Source of the DNA: Gambelia wislizenii | Lineage: Eukaryota; Chordata; Lepidosauria; Squamata; Crotaphytidae | NCBI GenBank assembly: GCA_030847615.1 | Contig: JAUMIR010000001.1 | Coordinates: forward strand, 287,640,187-287,704,186 | Length of the DNA: 64,000 nt | Reading direction: 5' to 3' | Shown: piece by piece, positions 54,255 through 64,000 of the stretch | Layout of the letters: every line of letters begins with the position of its first letter | Numbering within the stretch: the stretch's first letter is position 1 | Notes under the pieces: model-generated | What the model saw: the letters and a program-made list of their open reading frames with translations, nothing else | Told to the model about the DNA's origin: nothing | The model's database searches: none | Position numbers and translations under genes: made by a program

Positions 54255-56241
54255 GTGGGGGGAGGGAAATCCAGCACTGACAAGGGCTAGAGAGAAAGGT
54301 GTGTTTCTGTTTGTGTTTATGTTTATGTGGCAGTGGGGGGAGGGAGAGATGCAAGCTACCATTCAACCTTCAAGGCCCTTCAGACACAGTAAGGGAGGGC
54401 AAATGAGACAGAATGCAGACTCAAGACTACACAAGCTGTGTTTTGCACTAGGATGACTCACCTGGCATTCAGCTAGTGGAGATGTATTCTTACAAAGAGG
54501 TTCTTGTCCCAAGACCAGCCTGAGCCATTTGATTGTTTGAGTCAGAGCATAAGGTGTCAACCACTTCTCCCATACCACATACAGAAGTGAACTGGGCTGG
54601 TGTTTGAACTGTACTTCAGCTCTGGCAATGGGACAGTGTCCTCCACCACCCCTAAGGGCAGCAGCCTCATTTCAGGGTTGCAGAACAACTTATATGCCAG
54701 AGAATAATGACTAGAGGATGCCATTGTTTGGAGGCTGCCATTGCTGACCCTTCCAGCATTTGCTACCTGAGGTGTTAACATCAGTCTGCCTAATGGTTGG
54801 GATGACTCTAGCCTGTCAGCAGAAACACATGTGCCTTTGTGTCATATAAAACAAAGCAAATGAAAAAAGTTCGAGGTGTCCAGAACTCCAAAGAAAAAGC
54901 ACTAGGTAGGAAGGCCCACTGTCATCTCATCTTCCTACACCAGAGAAGTCCCAGGTGAAATGCAGGAATTTCTTCTTCTTCTTTTTCTTCTTCTTCTTCT
55001 TCTTCTTCTTCTTCTTCTTCTTCTTCTTCTAGGCTGTGTCAGTGAGCATGTTCAGGAAAATGTCTTTTCCAATAGTATTGAGGTCATTCTGTCTATCCTC
55101 CAAAGAGGTTTCAGGATAAGGCTCACCCTTGCCACAATACTGAAAGGAAGACTGGTGCATTTCCAAAGAATCTACTCACCCCTGAATAATTGTACAGTCA
55201 TTTCCTTCGTTAACTTAAGGATCTGTCTTGGAAACATGGGCTCTGTCACTCAGAGAGATGCCATGTTCTTGGCTGACTACCTTGCAGCCATATGGTACTA
55301 AACAACAGACTTGGCTGTTTAAAAATAAATAAATAAATAAATATAGGGACTTCTGTCTAAATTTTTACTAGTGTACTAATTGCACAAATTTAAAACATTA
55401 GTGCCTTTAAATGTAATTAATACGCTGCAACAAGGGTTGCGGATTCCAAGACTATGGGGAGGGGGAAGCTTTCTCAGAACACTCCCATAAAGGGGTTTAG
55501 TCTGAGGCAAGGCATGATCATTATTATCTTTGCAGGCCCCACATACTTCCCCACCTTATTATGAACATCATTTTTACATGAAAATATCTCAGCGCATTTC
55601 GCTGAGACATGTTTGGCTGCTGTTCTGTGGTTTAACTGGAGGAAATTATCAGAGAAAGATACAGTGAGGGTTCAAATGAGTTTTTAATGAGGGTTCCAGA
55701 TAAAACACTTGTTAAGTTTTTCAACCCTAGAATTTCAGATTCTTCCTCTATGGATGACAGTTTTCTTTTAAACAAGGGGAAAAATATAGCCCTATTAATG
55801 TGCCCTTTGTGAACTGAACATGTTCGTCTAAGGGTCAAATTTGCCCTTATTTCCTTGCCATTTTTTTTAAAAAAATAGTTCCACCCATTGATGACTTTAA
55901 AAAAAATCAAGGAGAATAGCCAAGGTCAAACAAATGACTCTGTGATTTCTGTATAATATGATGCTATAACACTCCTGAACTTGCTGGAAACAATTTCATA
56001 GTTATTAGTAGGACTAGGCAGAAACTAAACTTGAAAACAAAAGTCATGAAGTGAAAAAAATATCTATTCTTACATGGATATGTTGGCCTACAAATGAAAT
56101 CAAATCAGACCAGTGTATCTCCAAATGTTCTTTTCTGACTAATTTATAAATGCCATCTCATAAAATGACGACGGTATTGTGAAAGTATGGACAAAACAGG
56201 CATATCCTTATTTGGTGATAAACCTGCTCAAAGCTTCTTCA
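54255..56241. other. anonymous noncoding DNA with (TTC)n
   Basis: Holds a (TTC)n tract at 54969-55030 and (AAAT)n at 55323-55343. Nothing else recognised. Confidence 0.45.
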
Positions 56242-56244
56242 TAG

Positions 56245-56759
56245 GGGCTTGTCTAGATGGACAATATACCTCACCTTGTCCCTGTCTCAGAGCCCTGCAG
56301 TCTATATGACACAGAGCATTTGCCCCATTCTGCCCCTGTGCAGTCCTCATCACCCCCATGGCAGATATGAGGCTGAAATGGAAGGGGAGGAGGGGGAGGG
56401 CCCATTAAAGTATTCTAAAATAATACCTATTTAAATCCATTTCTGCTGGGAGGAAACTGATTGAGCCCTGCGAGATTGCAGGAGCCTGTCCCAGCAGGCT
56501 GGCCCTCACTGAAGCTGTTGGTCTGCCTTGCTATCTTAGAAGGCAGGAAGGAGTTCCGCAGCAGCATATGACCAAGGGTGGTCACATGCGCCATGGCCTT
56601 GTTCAAGTGTTGTGGAGTCCCTTCCTACTTTCCAAGACATTGAGGGATAGGGCAGCAGTACTCCCATCATGTGGAGGGAACAGGGGAACAATGGGCCTGA
56701 TCCACAGCCTGGATATGCTGGCAGGGAGCCAGTATATCCTGACTTGTGTAGATGAACCC
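56245..56759. mobile_element. GGGCTTGTC-family MITE (copy E4), TSD TAG/TAA
   Basis: Ends GGGCTTGTCTAGATGGAC and TTGTGTAGATGAACCC; flanks TAG and TAA. CAGAGCCCTGCAGTCTATAT, GAGCATTTGCCCC and GGCCTGATCCACAGCC match the copy at 8627-9112. Confidence 0.78.
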
Positions 56760-56762
56760 TAA

Positions 56763-57160
56763 GTGTGAAATCCTATACAGGCATACCACTGTCAACAAAG
56801 CCTTTAAGAAAGAAGTCACTTTTTTAATGACTGACCAGACTCCACTTTTCCTCCACATCCTCTGTCTAGCTGGAAGGTTTTAAAGCACCATTAGCATTGG
56901 GAGAATGGTGAAGGAGGGCTGGGGAAACACAGATTTTTGGTGTTAGGCTGCAGCAGAGGTTTGCAGTAAACAATGTAGGAAGGTTTGAAGTGGGACCTGT
57001 AAGCTGCCACATATAATACTCACTAGTCCGGTGCCACGCTGACTGTCATATAATACTCACTAGTAATACTAGTAATACTCACGCATAATACTTACTAGTC
57101 TGGTGACACGCTGACTGACTGACAGCACTGATACACGTAGCCATTTGTGCTGACACGTGG
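56763..57160. other. noncoding DNA with a short tandem duplication
   Basis: ATAATACTCACTAGT-GGTGCCACGCTGACTG text near 57014-57048 is repeated in altered form at 57084-57118, with further ACTAGTAATACT copies between. It may belong to the hAT-like element ending at 58690. Confidence 0.4.
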
Positions 57161-58493
57161 CCGTAGACTCCTCCCCTCCGCCCCTGCCCGCAACATCACC
57201 ACCCTCCCTAAAGTGCCGATCCAGGCTTCAAAGCCTCACTTTAGGGAGCGGGGGAGGAAAGTGGCAGGAGGGCTATGAAGCCCTGATTGCCACTTTAGGG
57301 AGGGTGGGAGGGTGGAGGAAAGTGGTGGGCAGGGCTACAAAGCCCCGATCACCACTTTAGGGAGGTGGGGGGAGGCTCCCCTGAGGCCTGCTGTGCTTCC
57401 CCGGAGCCGCCTCAGAAAGGCTGGGTAAGGTGGCCGGCAGGCAGTACTCTGCTGGGGAAAACAGCGGGCGAATGGAAGGCTAGCCGCCCGGCCTCTCCCC
57501 AGCCTTCCTGAGGTGGCTCCGAAGCCTCGGAGCCACCTCGGAAAGGCCAGGGAAGATGGCAGGCGAGCAGGAGGGTGGCCGCCCAGCCTCTCACTGGCCT
57601 TCCCAAGGGGGCTCTGAGGCTTTGAAGCCTCGGATCCACCTCGGAAAGGCCAGGAAAGGTGGCGGGTGGGAGGGAGGGACTCTGCTCAGCCTCTCCCCAG
57701 CCTTACCAAGGGCGCTCCGAGGCTTCGAAGCCTTGGAGCCACCTCGGAAAGGCCAGGGAAAGTGGCAGGCAGGTGGGCCTCTTGTTTGAGCTGAGGGCAC
57801 TGCATGCAGCTTCTCCAATGGAGCCCTCCTAAATAGCTTTGCACAGGGAGCTGCCGAAAGAGGGAGGGGGTAGAATGTGCGCACGTGTGTGGTGGGAGGG
57901 GGAGTAAGTGCTGTGGGGAGGGGGAGTAAGTGGGGAGGGGGAGTAAGTGCTGTGAAAGGAAGAAGCCGAGGGTCTGGGAGCTGAGGAGCTGCCTGTGTAT
58001 CGCTCCTAGGCTAGCTGGCAACATGTGCTCTGCTCCATGGCTAACTCAGGCTGCCTCCTTGTCTCCACCTCCGTCTTGCTCCCACACTCACTACCATGCC
58101 CCCCAGCCTTCCTCTACTTCCAGCAGCTAAGCCCACCTCTTTTATATCTTTCCCTGCTTCACTCGTGGGTGAGGTATCCCCCTCCAAAATAAACCCATGG
58201 GTCAGAGGGAGGCTGGGGGAGGTGGGGGGAAAGTAGCGACGGGACCTCCGAAGGCCCCGTCACCACTTTCAGGAGGCCGGGGTGGGGGTGGGAAGAAAGT
58301 AACGATGGGGCCTCCGAAGGCCCTGTCACCACTTTCAGGAGGCCAGGGGAGGTGGGGGGAAAAGTAACAACAGGGCCTCTGAATGCCCCACTGCCACTTT
58401 CAGGAGGCCGGGGGGGGCTGTTATTATTCGTGGATTTTTCACATTTGCGGGGGTCTTTGGAACCTAATCCCCAAGAATGTGAAGGGACGACTG
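57161..58493. mobile_element. GC-rich mariner-like element with minisatellites (M3)
   Basis: The right end AAGAATGTGAAGGGACGACTG followed by TA matches the M1/M2 terminus (first 20 bases compared). The left terminus is not visible, so the start is approximate. The interior parallels M1. CGGAAAGGCCAGG-type words recur near 57539, 57643 and 57745 (period 102-104), and AGGAGGCCGGG-type words near 58272, 58335 and 58401 (63-66 bp). A third palindromic set (CACTTTAGGGAG) spans 57237-57363. No protein domain; the long frames are repeat artefacts. Confidence 0.65.
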
Positions 58494-58495
58494 TA

Positions 58496-58690
58496 CATTT
58501 TGATTACTCAGTTGTCACATGAGTTGTGACAACTCATTAATTATTAATCAACAATTAATAATATTGTTGATTAAACAATAAATATCACGAAATAATGTTT
58601 TTTCCTCAAAGTGACACACCACCCAAGTTATGCTCAGTTTTTTGGCGACGTTTGACACACCAAGCTCAAAAGGTTGCCCATCACTGCACT
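58496..58690 (-). mobile_element. hAT-like terminus
   Basis: Read on the minus strand it begins GCAGTGATGGGCAACCTTTT then GAGCTTGGTGTGTC and GTGGTGTGTCACTTTG, the beginning of a hAT-type element common in amniotes. M3 lies directly to its left, so M3 may have inserted into it. The other end is not identified. Confidence 0.55.
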
Positions 58691-59312
58691 TGTCCAATGC
58701 ATTAAGTTAGTCTGTCATTGATAATCTGATCTTAACATGATCTGAGGCATTAAGATATTTGATTTTGTTTTCAGGCTTTTGTGTTCTTTTCTTTTTTTAA
58801 AATTAGAATTCTAATGGGATTTGTAATTAATCTTTAATAAAAGTGCAATAAATTGCTGGACTGATTTATATCATGAGAAGATATGGATGCATATGAGAGA
58901 AGTAGGGCAGCTGGAGTTTGTATTTGAAGTGGAAAGAACATCTTGAAAAGTGATATGATATAGAAGTATGGATGGGATGAAAACACTTGTAGGATTCTAA
59001 GAAACAATCAAATAAGACTGACAGATTTTGACTTTCCTAGCAAGTACTGCAAAGGTAAGAGTGCCCAGAAATTGGAGGAGGGGGTGGCAGAGGAATTGCA
59101 GAGGCTGGATGGTGCAATCCAGTTTTATCTTGCTACTGCCCTGTGTATTTGATCTATGTGGAGATGGAATGTAGGAAGATGCTATAGCAAAGGTGGGAGT
59201 GACACTTGCAGAGTTTTAAAGACTCCTAGACAGAATGCAGTATAGAAAGCTAAGACCAAGCTGGCTTCTTTGTGAGTAAGTAGGTTTCATAGGAGGGGTC
59301 ATGTATGAAGAC
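58691..59312. other. anonymous noncoding DNA
   Basis: Nothing recognised. Confidence 0.45.
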
Positions 59313-59315
59313 AAA

Positions 59316-59646
59316 GGAGATTTTCAGACCTGCAAAAATTCATGTCTGCCGCGCGAGCAGCCTCCCGAAACTGCTGCGCGGCAAGGGTCTTCTTCGGACG
59401 ACGCTGTGCCTCTTGCGAAACCGTCCGTGTCACTTCCGTGAAGCTTCGGACGGCTCGGCGCCATATTTCAATCTCGGGCAACCTCCGTGATTGAAATATT
59501 GCGCCGAGCCGTCCGAAGCTTCACGGAAGTGACACGGACGGTTTCGCAAGAGGCACAGCGTCGTCCGAAGAAGACCCTTGCCGCGCAGCAGTTTCGGGAG
59601 GCTGCTCGCGCGGCAGACATTAATTTTTGCAGGTCTGAAAATCTCC
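59316..59646. mobile_element. nearly perfect palindromic MITE (family D, copy D3), TSD AAA
   Basis: 331 bp flanked by AAA (59313-59315, 59647-59649). The two halves, about 160 bp each, are inverse copies with only about three visible mismatches (AAATTCATG/AAATTAATG, CGCCATA/CGCAATA, and one near the centre). CGGACGACGCTGTGCC starts 79 bp in, and its inverse is 78 bp from the other end. Because of the symmetry the two strands give almost the same 60- and 72-codon frames; these are not genes. Related to D1 through GTGTCACTTCCGTG. Confidence 0.93.
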
Positions 59647-59649
59647 AAA

Positions 59650-60344
59650 GTATCTTTGGATAACCCTTAAGTAAAGCATGTGTCTACACTATAGAGTTAC
59701 AACAGTTTACTAGCTTAAGTACCATGGTTCCATCATTTTACAGGATCTTGGGATTTTAGTACTCAGAATTCTTTGCTAGACAGCTCTATTCCACTTCCTG
59801 TAGAGGCAACCAGATACTTCTTTGTTACTGGCTCCTGGAATCTTGTATGGATTTTATTCCAGATTGTAAAGGAGCTATCCAGGTGTGGAACATACTTTGG
59901 GAACAGAAGTCAGGACTTTAGATAGCTCCTTTAAAATCTGAAATAAACCCCAGAACAGATTCACCGTACCACAGCTGCTCCTCGACAATACTAGACTACT
60001 CTAGGAGAGAATGTGAATTACTCCACCAAATTACAAATCCCAGGATTTAATAGGTTGGAACAATGGAAGCTAACATGGTATCAAACTGGAATAACTATAC
60101 AGTGCAGATATACTCCAAGAGATAAAATATTCAAGTGAATTCAGTTCCCTTCCATGCTGCATCAAGAATGAGCATTCTCCCCCCATCTTGATTGCCATCT
60201 TGAATACTATTGCTGCCTTTCCATTGAAAAGTATATTTCATACTATATGCTAAAATATCATCTGTGTCTGAGTACAACAATACCATCATTTTAAGACATT
60301 TAGGCTGAGATCCAAATTATTCTGTGGAAAGCTTCTGTAGACTC
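59650..60344. other. anonymous noncoding DNA
   Basis: Nothing recognised. Confidence 0.45.
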
Positions 60345-60560
60345 AATGAGTACAATCCTCCCCGCGCACTCCAGTCCTCTGGGAGGAATTTGCTTCAGGC
60401 ACAAAAATCTAGGCTGTCTGCAACCTCCCAGAGGGCCTTTTCGGTAATCACCCCCAAATTATGGAATGGCCTGCCGAATGAGATCCGTCAGATGACGAGC
60501 TTGAGTAGCTTTAAAAAAGCACTAAAGACGGATCTCTTTCGGCAGGCCTTTCCTGATTAA
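60324..60560 (+). pseudogene. L2-like ORF2 C-terminal fragment
   Basis: Open frame of 78 codons whose first few codons lie upstream of the LINE homology. From about codon 12 it matches the protein end at 5133-5411 with only a few substitutions, including the RAFSVI-PKLWN-LPNEI block. Nothing of the reverse transcriptase remains. Confidence 0.8.
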
Positions 60561-60870
60561 ATCCCAGCCTCAGGAGCTGTGTCTCCTGGCCTCTTTTAGT
60601 CTTGCTGGCTGTTAATTTTTTTATTTGTTTTTATATGTGATTTTAGTTTAGGCAGTTTTTAATTTTATACGAGTTTAATATCTTTTTATGGGGGAGGGTG
60701 GGGTGGGTGGTGCTTAGGGATTTTAGCCAGCATTATTGTATTTTAATTGTTGGAAGCTGCCCCGATTGTTTTTAACAGAGGGGCAGGGTAAATAATAATG
60801 ATAATAATGATGATGATAATAATAATAATAATAATTATTATTATTATTAATAATAATAATAATAATTTGT
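60345..60870 (+). mobile_element. L2-like LINE 3' end
   Basis: Same family as 4887-7890 on the opposite strand. The last 70 or so codons are open: ALQSSGRNLLQAQKSRLSAT, RAFSVITPKLWNGLPNEIRQ, SLSSFKKALKTDLFRQAFPD, stop at 60558. The 3' UTR has GAAGCTGCCCCGATTG and an (ATA/ATT)n tail from 60790 to about 60868. That tail contains an internal switch from AAT to ATT repeats and can itself fold back. Confidence 0.85.
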
Positions 60871-63635
60871 TATAAGACACACCTTCCTACTGCAAAGCTT
60901 CATGTCCCATGAGGAATTGCTCTTAAACATCAGAAGCTCTCTCCATGGCCTGCAAATTCTTCACTTGCAGTAAAAATCTAGGAAAACTATACAATTTTTA
61001 AAACAAACAAACATGTTGCTCAGCCTTTATGCTACTTCCAGCATTACTTTTCTTTGATAAATGCTCATGGCATAAGTCAGGAATTGAGAAGGAAAATGTT
61101 GAACATGTATATCTTTGGATGCTGTTGTTGTTGTCTTTCTCTCAAAATTTGAAGAAAGACAACAGGTCTGCACACATTCATACATATCCATCTGGCCCAT
61201 GCATGTTATGTAGGAGATACACACACACACACACATCTACATTTGTAGATAATCATAATGAGCGAGCTGATAATTCTCCCCTCCTTTCTTTAAGATATAG
61301 AGAAGGAAAAGTACCACTGGAAATAATCTCATTTTCAAGATTCCAGTTTGCATTTTCTTTCTGAAATGTGTAATTATCTGTAGGTGACTCATAGAAAAAT
61401 CTTTCATCAACAGTTCCTGATCATGTGTTTCCTAACAAATTTTTTTTTGCTTCTGTGTTGTGCTGTGCCTTAACACTTTAAAATAAGATCCTGACATCTG
61501 TGCTGTTCCCATCCACAGTGCCAATTTCTTCCACCCTTAATTCAAACACGCTTCTTTTTTCTAATCCCTACCCCCACCCCTCACGACAAGCATATCTTAT
61601 GGGCTCTCCATTTTAACCAAGGCACTAAAGGCTATTTCAATTTGACTACAGCAGTTTTCTGCCAAATGGCTACTCTAAGTTATATTGTGCACATTACCCA
61701 CCAGAAAGCACAGAGATGATGAGAGTGCACTGTCAACTACCTTGCACATCGATATGGAGGTTATTTGATTTGAAATTGGATTCTAGCCTTCCTTGATCTG
61801 TTGTATAAATGGAGAAGCATGTTTGGAGGAAATGCTCCTAAAAGTTTATGAAGAATCTGATGGACTCAAACCCCCCTCCCGCCAGTAACCCTGGAGTTTG
61901 TGTTCTGTTTTGTTAAGACTACCCCAGCTCCAGTGCTAAATCTCTGTAATAAATATTCAAAGGGGAAGAAAAGTGTATGATTTTCAAGTGGAAGGGGGAA
62001 AAAACTTACTCAAATTATTCCCTGCATGATTTTCTTCTCTGATATTAGTCAGGTGTGGGTTGCACCTTTTTGTAGCAGGCTGCCTTTTTGACCTTTCTTT
62101 AAACATTTAAGACTTAGATCAGGAGTTCATGATGAGCTATGTTTCTTAAGTACAAAGCTGTTTGAAAAAAAAAACCCAAAAAAGAAGGGGAAAGGAAAAG
62201 AAAAGAACCTTTCTAAACTTCTAAATATATAATATTCTCAGAGAGCCACATCAGTCATTGTCAAGATGAAACCCTTTTAAATGATAAATTCCCACTAAAG
62301 TCTGTCCCCATCTTGAGATACTTTTCAGGTTTCCAGTATGCACAGAGCTGGGGAAGATGGCACACACACACAGTATCATAGTGGGGTAGATTGAATTGTA
62401 GACAATGTGATTCAGAGAGGAAGGAAAACTGGCTGTGCAAAGTTGTATGCGTATCGCCAGCATGTGAATGGCCCGAAGGGCAGCACACAGCACTTCACAG
62501 ACAACATATTAAATGGGCATGGGGGGAAAACATCCTTTTGACCCACATAAAAGGGCCCTTTGTGCAGATCTCATGAGCGTAAGGACTTATTTTGGAACAG
62601 ATCAAGATGGAGAGTTTTCTTCAGAATTAAAAGTCAATTGGCAAACTTCTTCTCCCCAGCTCCTGGTGGTAAATGGCAAATTCATTAGCAATATCCATGG
62701 CGTTTGTTCTCAGTGATTTCTCATGGATGAAAAATGGTTATGCATTTATTTATTTTTCTGTTAAATCAAGGGAGAGAAATATCAGACAAGCCCCTCTTTT
62801 TTTTTTAAAAAAAAGTCATTAATTGAGGGTTTGTCTTTTGTATTAAAAAAAAAACTCTGCTAAGTTTAAAAGGAGCAGGAAAACACAGTGCCATAGCACA
62901 GTCCCTTGCAGGTCAGCCATGTGAAGGATTAAAAGGGAGCTCGAAAGCCATCAGCTCCAAGGGTCTAAGAATTTTGCCATGGAATGGCATATGCTAGGTA
63001 GGGGGAAAAACACAGCTCACAGTTTTGGCATCTGGGGTCAGATCATATCATTCAACAGCACATTTCATCACACTCTTTTGAAAGTTATTGTACTGGTGCT
63101 TGGTGTTCCTTCTTTGACAAATTCAACATTTGGGAGCTTTGGAAAAAAAGGAGATAGATTTTGAACTACTTCAGGGACAAGCTCTGAATCTGAACTATTG
63201 TATGTTCATTTCTAAAGATCAAAAAAGTCCCCCAAAGAGTAAGCTTTCTTTTTGGGGGAGGCTTATTTCAAGGAGGGAAAAGAGTATGTAGCTGATTTTT
63301 TTTTAAAAAAGGATTTTAAGTTAGATATGTTAAATATCTTACAAACCCTGTGGGTCATGGAAAGCAGGTGTGTATGAGAACATACGATGGGTAACATCAA
63401 ACCAGTGTCCCACACTAACAGAAGACATCCATCAGGAATGGGCATGGGGCTTTGGGCAATCTCTCTCTCTTCTCTGTATTATCTTGTGACCCACCAAAAT
63501 CTGAGAGAGGGGGTGATCCTCTCAAGACAGATTTTGGGAGCAGAGGGTGCTGTAGCAGGAATTGCTAAAAATCAACCCTTCCCTTTCTGACAAAAGATGT
63601 CTGTTGTTAATGGAGAAACGCTGATCAGTTACTAA
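60871..63635. other. anonymous noncoding DNA, repeat-poor
   Basis: No transposon ends, LINE text or gene recognised. Only short (CA)n runs (61220-61233, 62361-62371) and A/T tracts. This is the longest stretch of the window without an identifiable repeat. Confidence 0.45.
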
Positions 63636-63673
63636 TCTATCTATCTATCTATCTATCTATCATCTATCTATCT
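63636..63673. repeat. (ATCT)n microsatellite
   Basis: About nine CTAT units with one interruption. Confidence 0.95.
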
Positions 63674-64000
63674 CTGTTTCTTTTCAAGCAAAATACTCTG
63701 TGGACTCTGACAATTCTAGCAAGACTGAGGTGTATGGCGTGCTCATATTAAAAGGTTTTCATTAGATTGGTTAGAAATAGCAGGGATTATATTTCAATTT
63801 TATCTCAGATGTTTTCCTGCTGTGCATTGTTTTGCTGGGCTGGCTGATTCTTTGTTTTCCCCCAGTATGATACATAAAATTGTGACTTTCAAGTTAGCAT
63901 TTATGTTAACAAGATGCAACTAATTCTTGAAAAGCAAAGCTTGTTAAAGCATTTCTTGTGGTGACTGGCAAATGGGAAAATGAGCAACTGAGAACTTGCT
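63674..64000. other. anonymous noncoding DNA
   Basis: Nothing recognised up to the window edge. Confidence 0.45.

Noticed and set aside
54960..55301. Leucine-rich hydrophobic protein resembling a signal peptide
   Set aside because: Translation of the (TTC)n tract; the remainder has no domain.
57412..58130. Pro/Gly/Arg-rich open frames
   Set aside because: Products of M3 minisatellite DNA.
59299..59648. Pair of near-identical small proteins on opposite strands
   Set aside because: A consequence of the palindrome; both strands read the same arm.
1..64000. CRISPR array, tRNA, rRNA or integron-like structures
   Set aside because: The periodic arrays seen are eukaryotic minisatellites or microsatellites; no cloverleaf or rRNA text was recognised.

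Overview
The window is vertebrate nuclear DNA, most like a squamate reptile. It carries CR1, L2-like, RTE-like and L1 LINEs side by side with a Penelope-like scrap and many short terminal-inverted-repeat DNA transposons. No bacterial or viral gene organisation is visible. I found no host gene that I could defend, no tRNA or rRNA and no CRISPR array. The species guess is inference; the repeat content is read from the sequence.

Layout. 1-4890: anonymous DNA with a 603-bp MITE (2117-2719), a mariner-like MITE (2729-2962) and a GC-rich mariner-like element packed with minisatellites (3265-4371). 4887-7890: 5'-truncated L2-like LINE on the minus strand, followed by a small Penelope-like foldback. 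8627-18920: GGGCTTGTC-family MITE, two CR1 3' portions each split by a family-A MITE, and several family-B and related MITEs. 19691-27378: further MITEs, RTE-like 3' ends and L2 fragments, some nested. 30611-36103: an RTE-like LINE on the minus strand, broken in its reverse-transcriptase region by a 3.7-kb CR1. 37214-40795: a three-layer nest, DNA transposon > L1 > RTE-like LINE, in which target-site duplications resolve each layer. 40843-54254: more MITEs, one of them inside an old mariner-like element, plus foldbacks and L2 fragments. 56245-60870: MITE, second GC-rich minisatellite element, hAT-like end, a nearly perfect 331-bp palindrome, and an L2 3' end. 60871-64000: anonymous DNA with only microsatellites.

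How the parts relate. The LINE proteins (SGNH esterase, AP endonuclease, reverse transcriptase, C-terminal zinc finger) are all pseudogenic. The small DNA transposons encode nothing. Sixteen of them, in sequence-distinct subfamilies, share a terminus close to GGA(C/G)NTTNTCANAC, 3-bp target-site duplications (mostly TTA/TAA or close variants) and a motif close to GAYGACGTYG-CC lying about 65-85 bp inside one or both ends. This suggests a single transposase mobilised them all; by TSD and termini it would be PIF/Harbinger-like. Many start codons in the LINE open frames are not ATG, and the frames are remnants.
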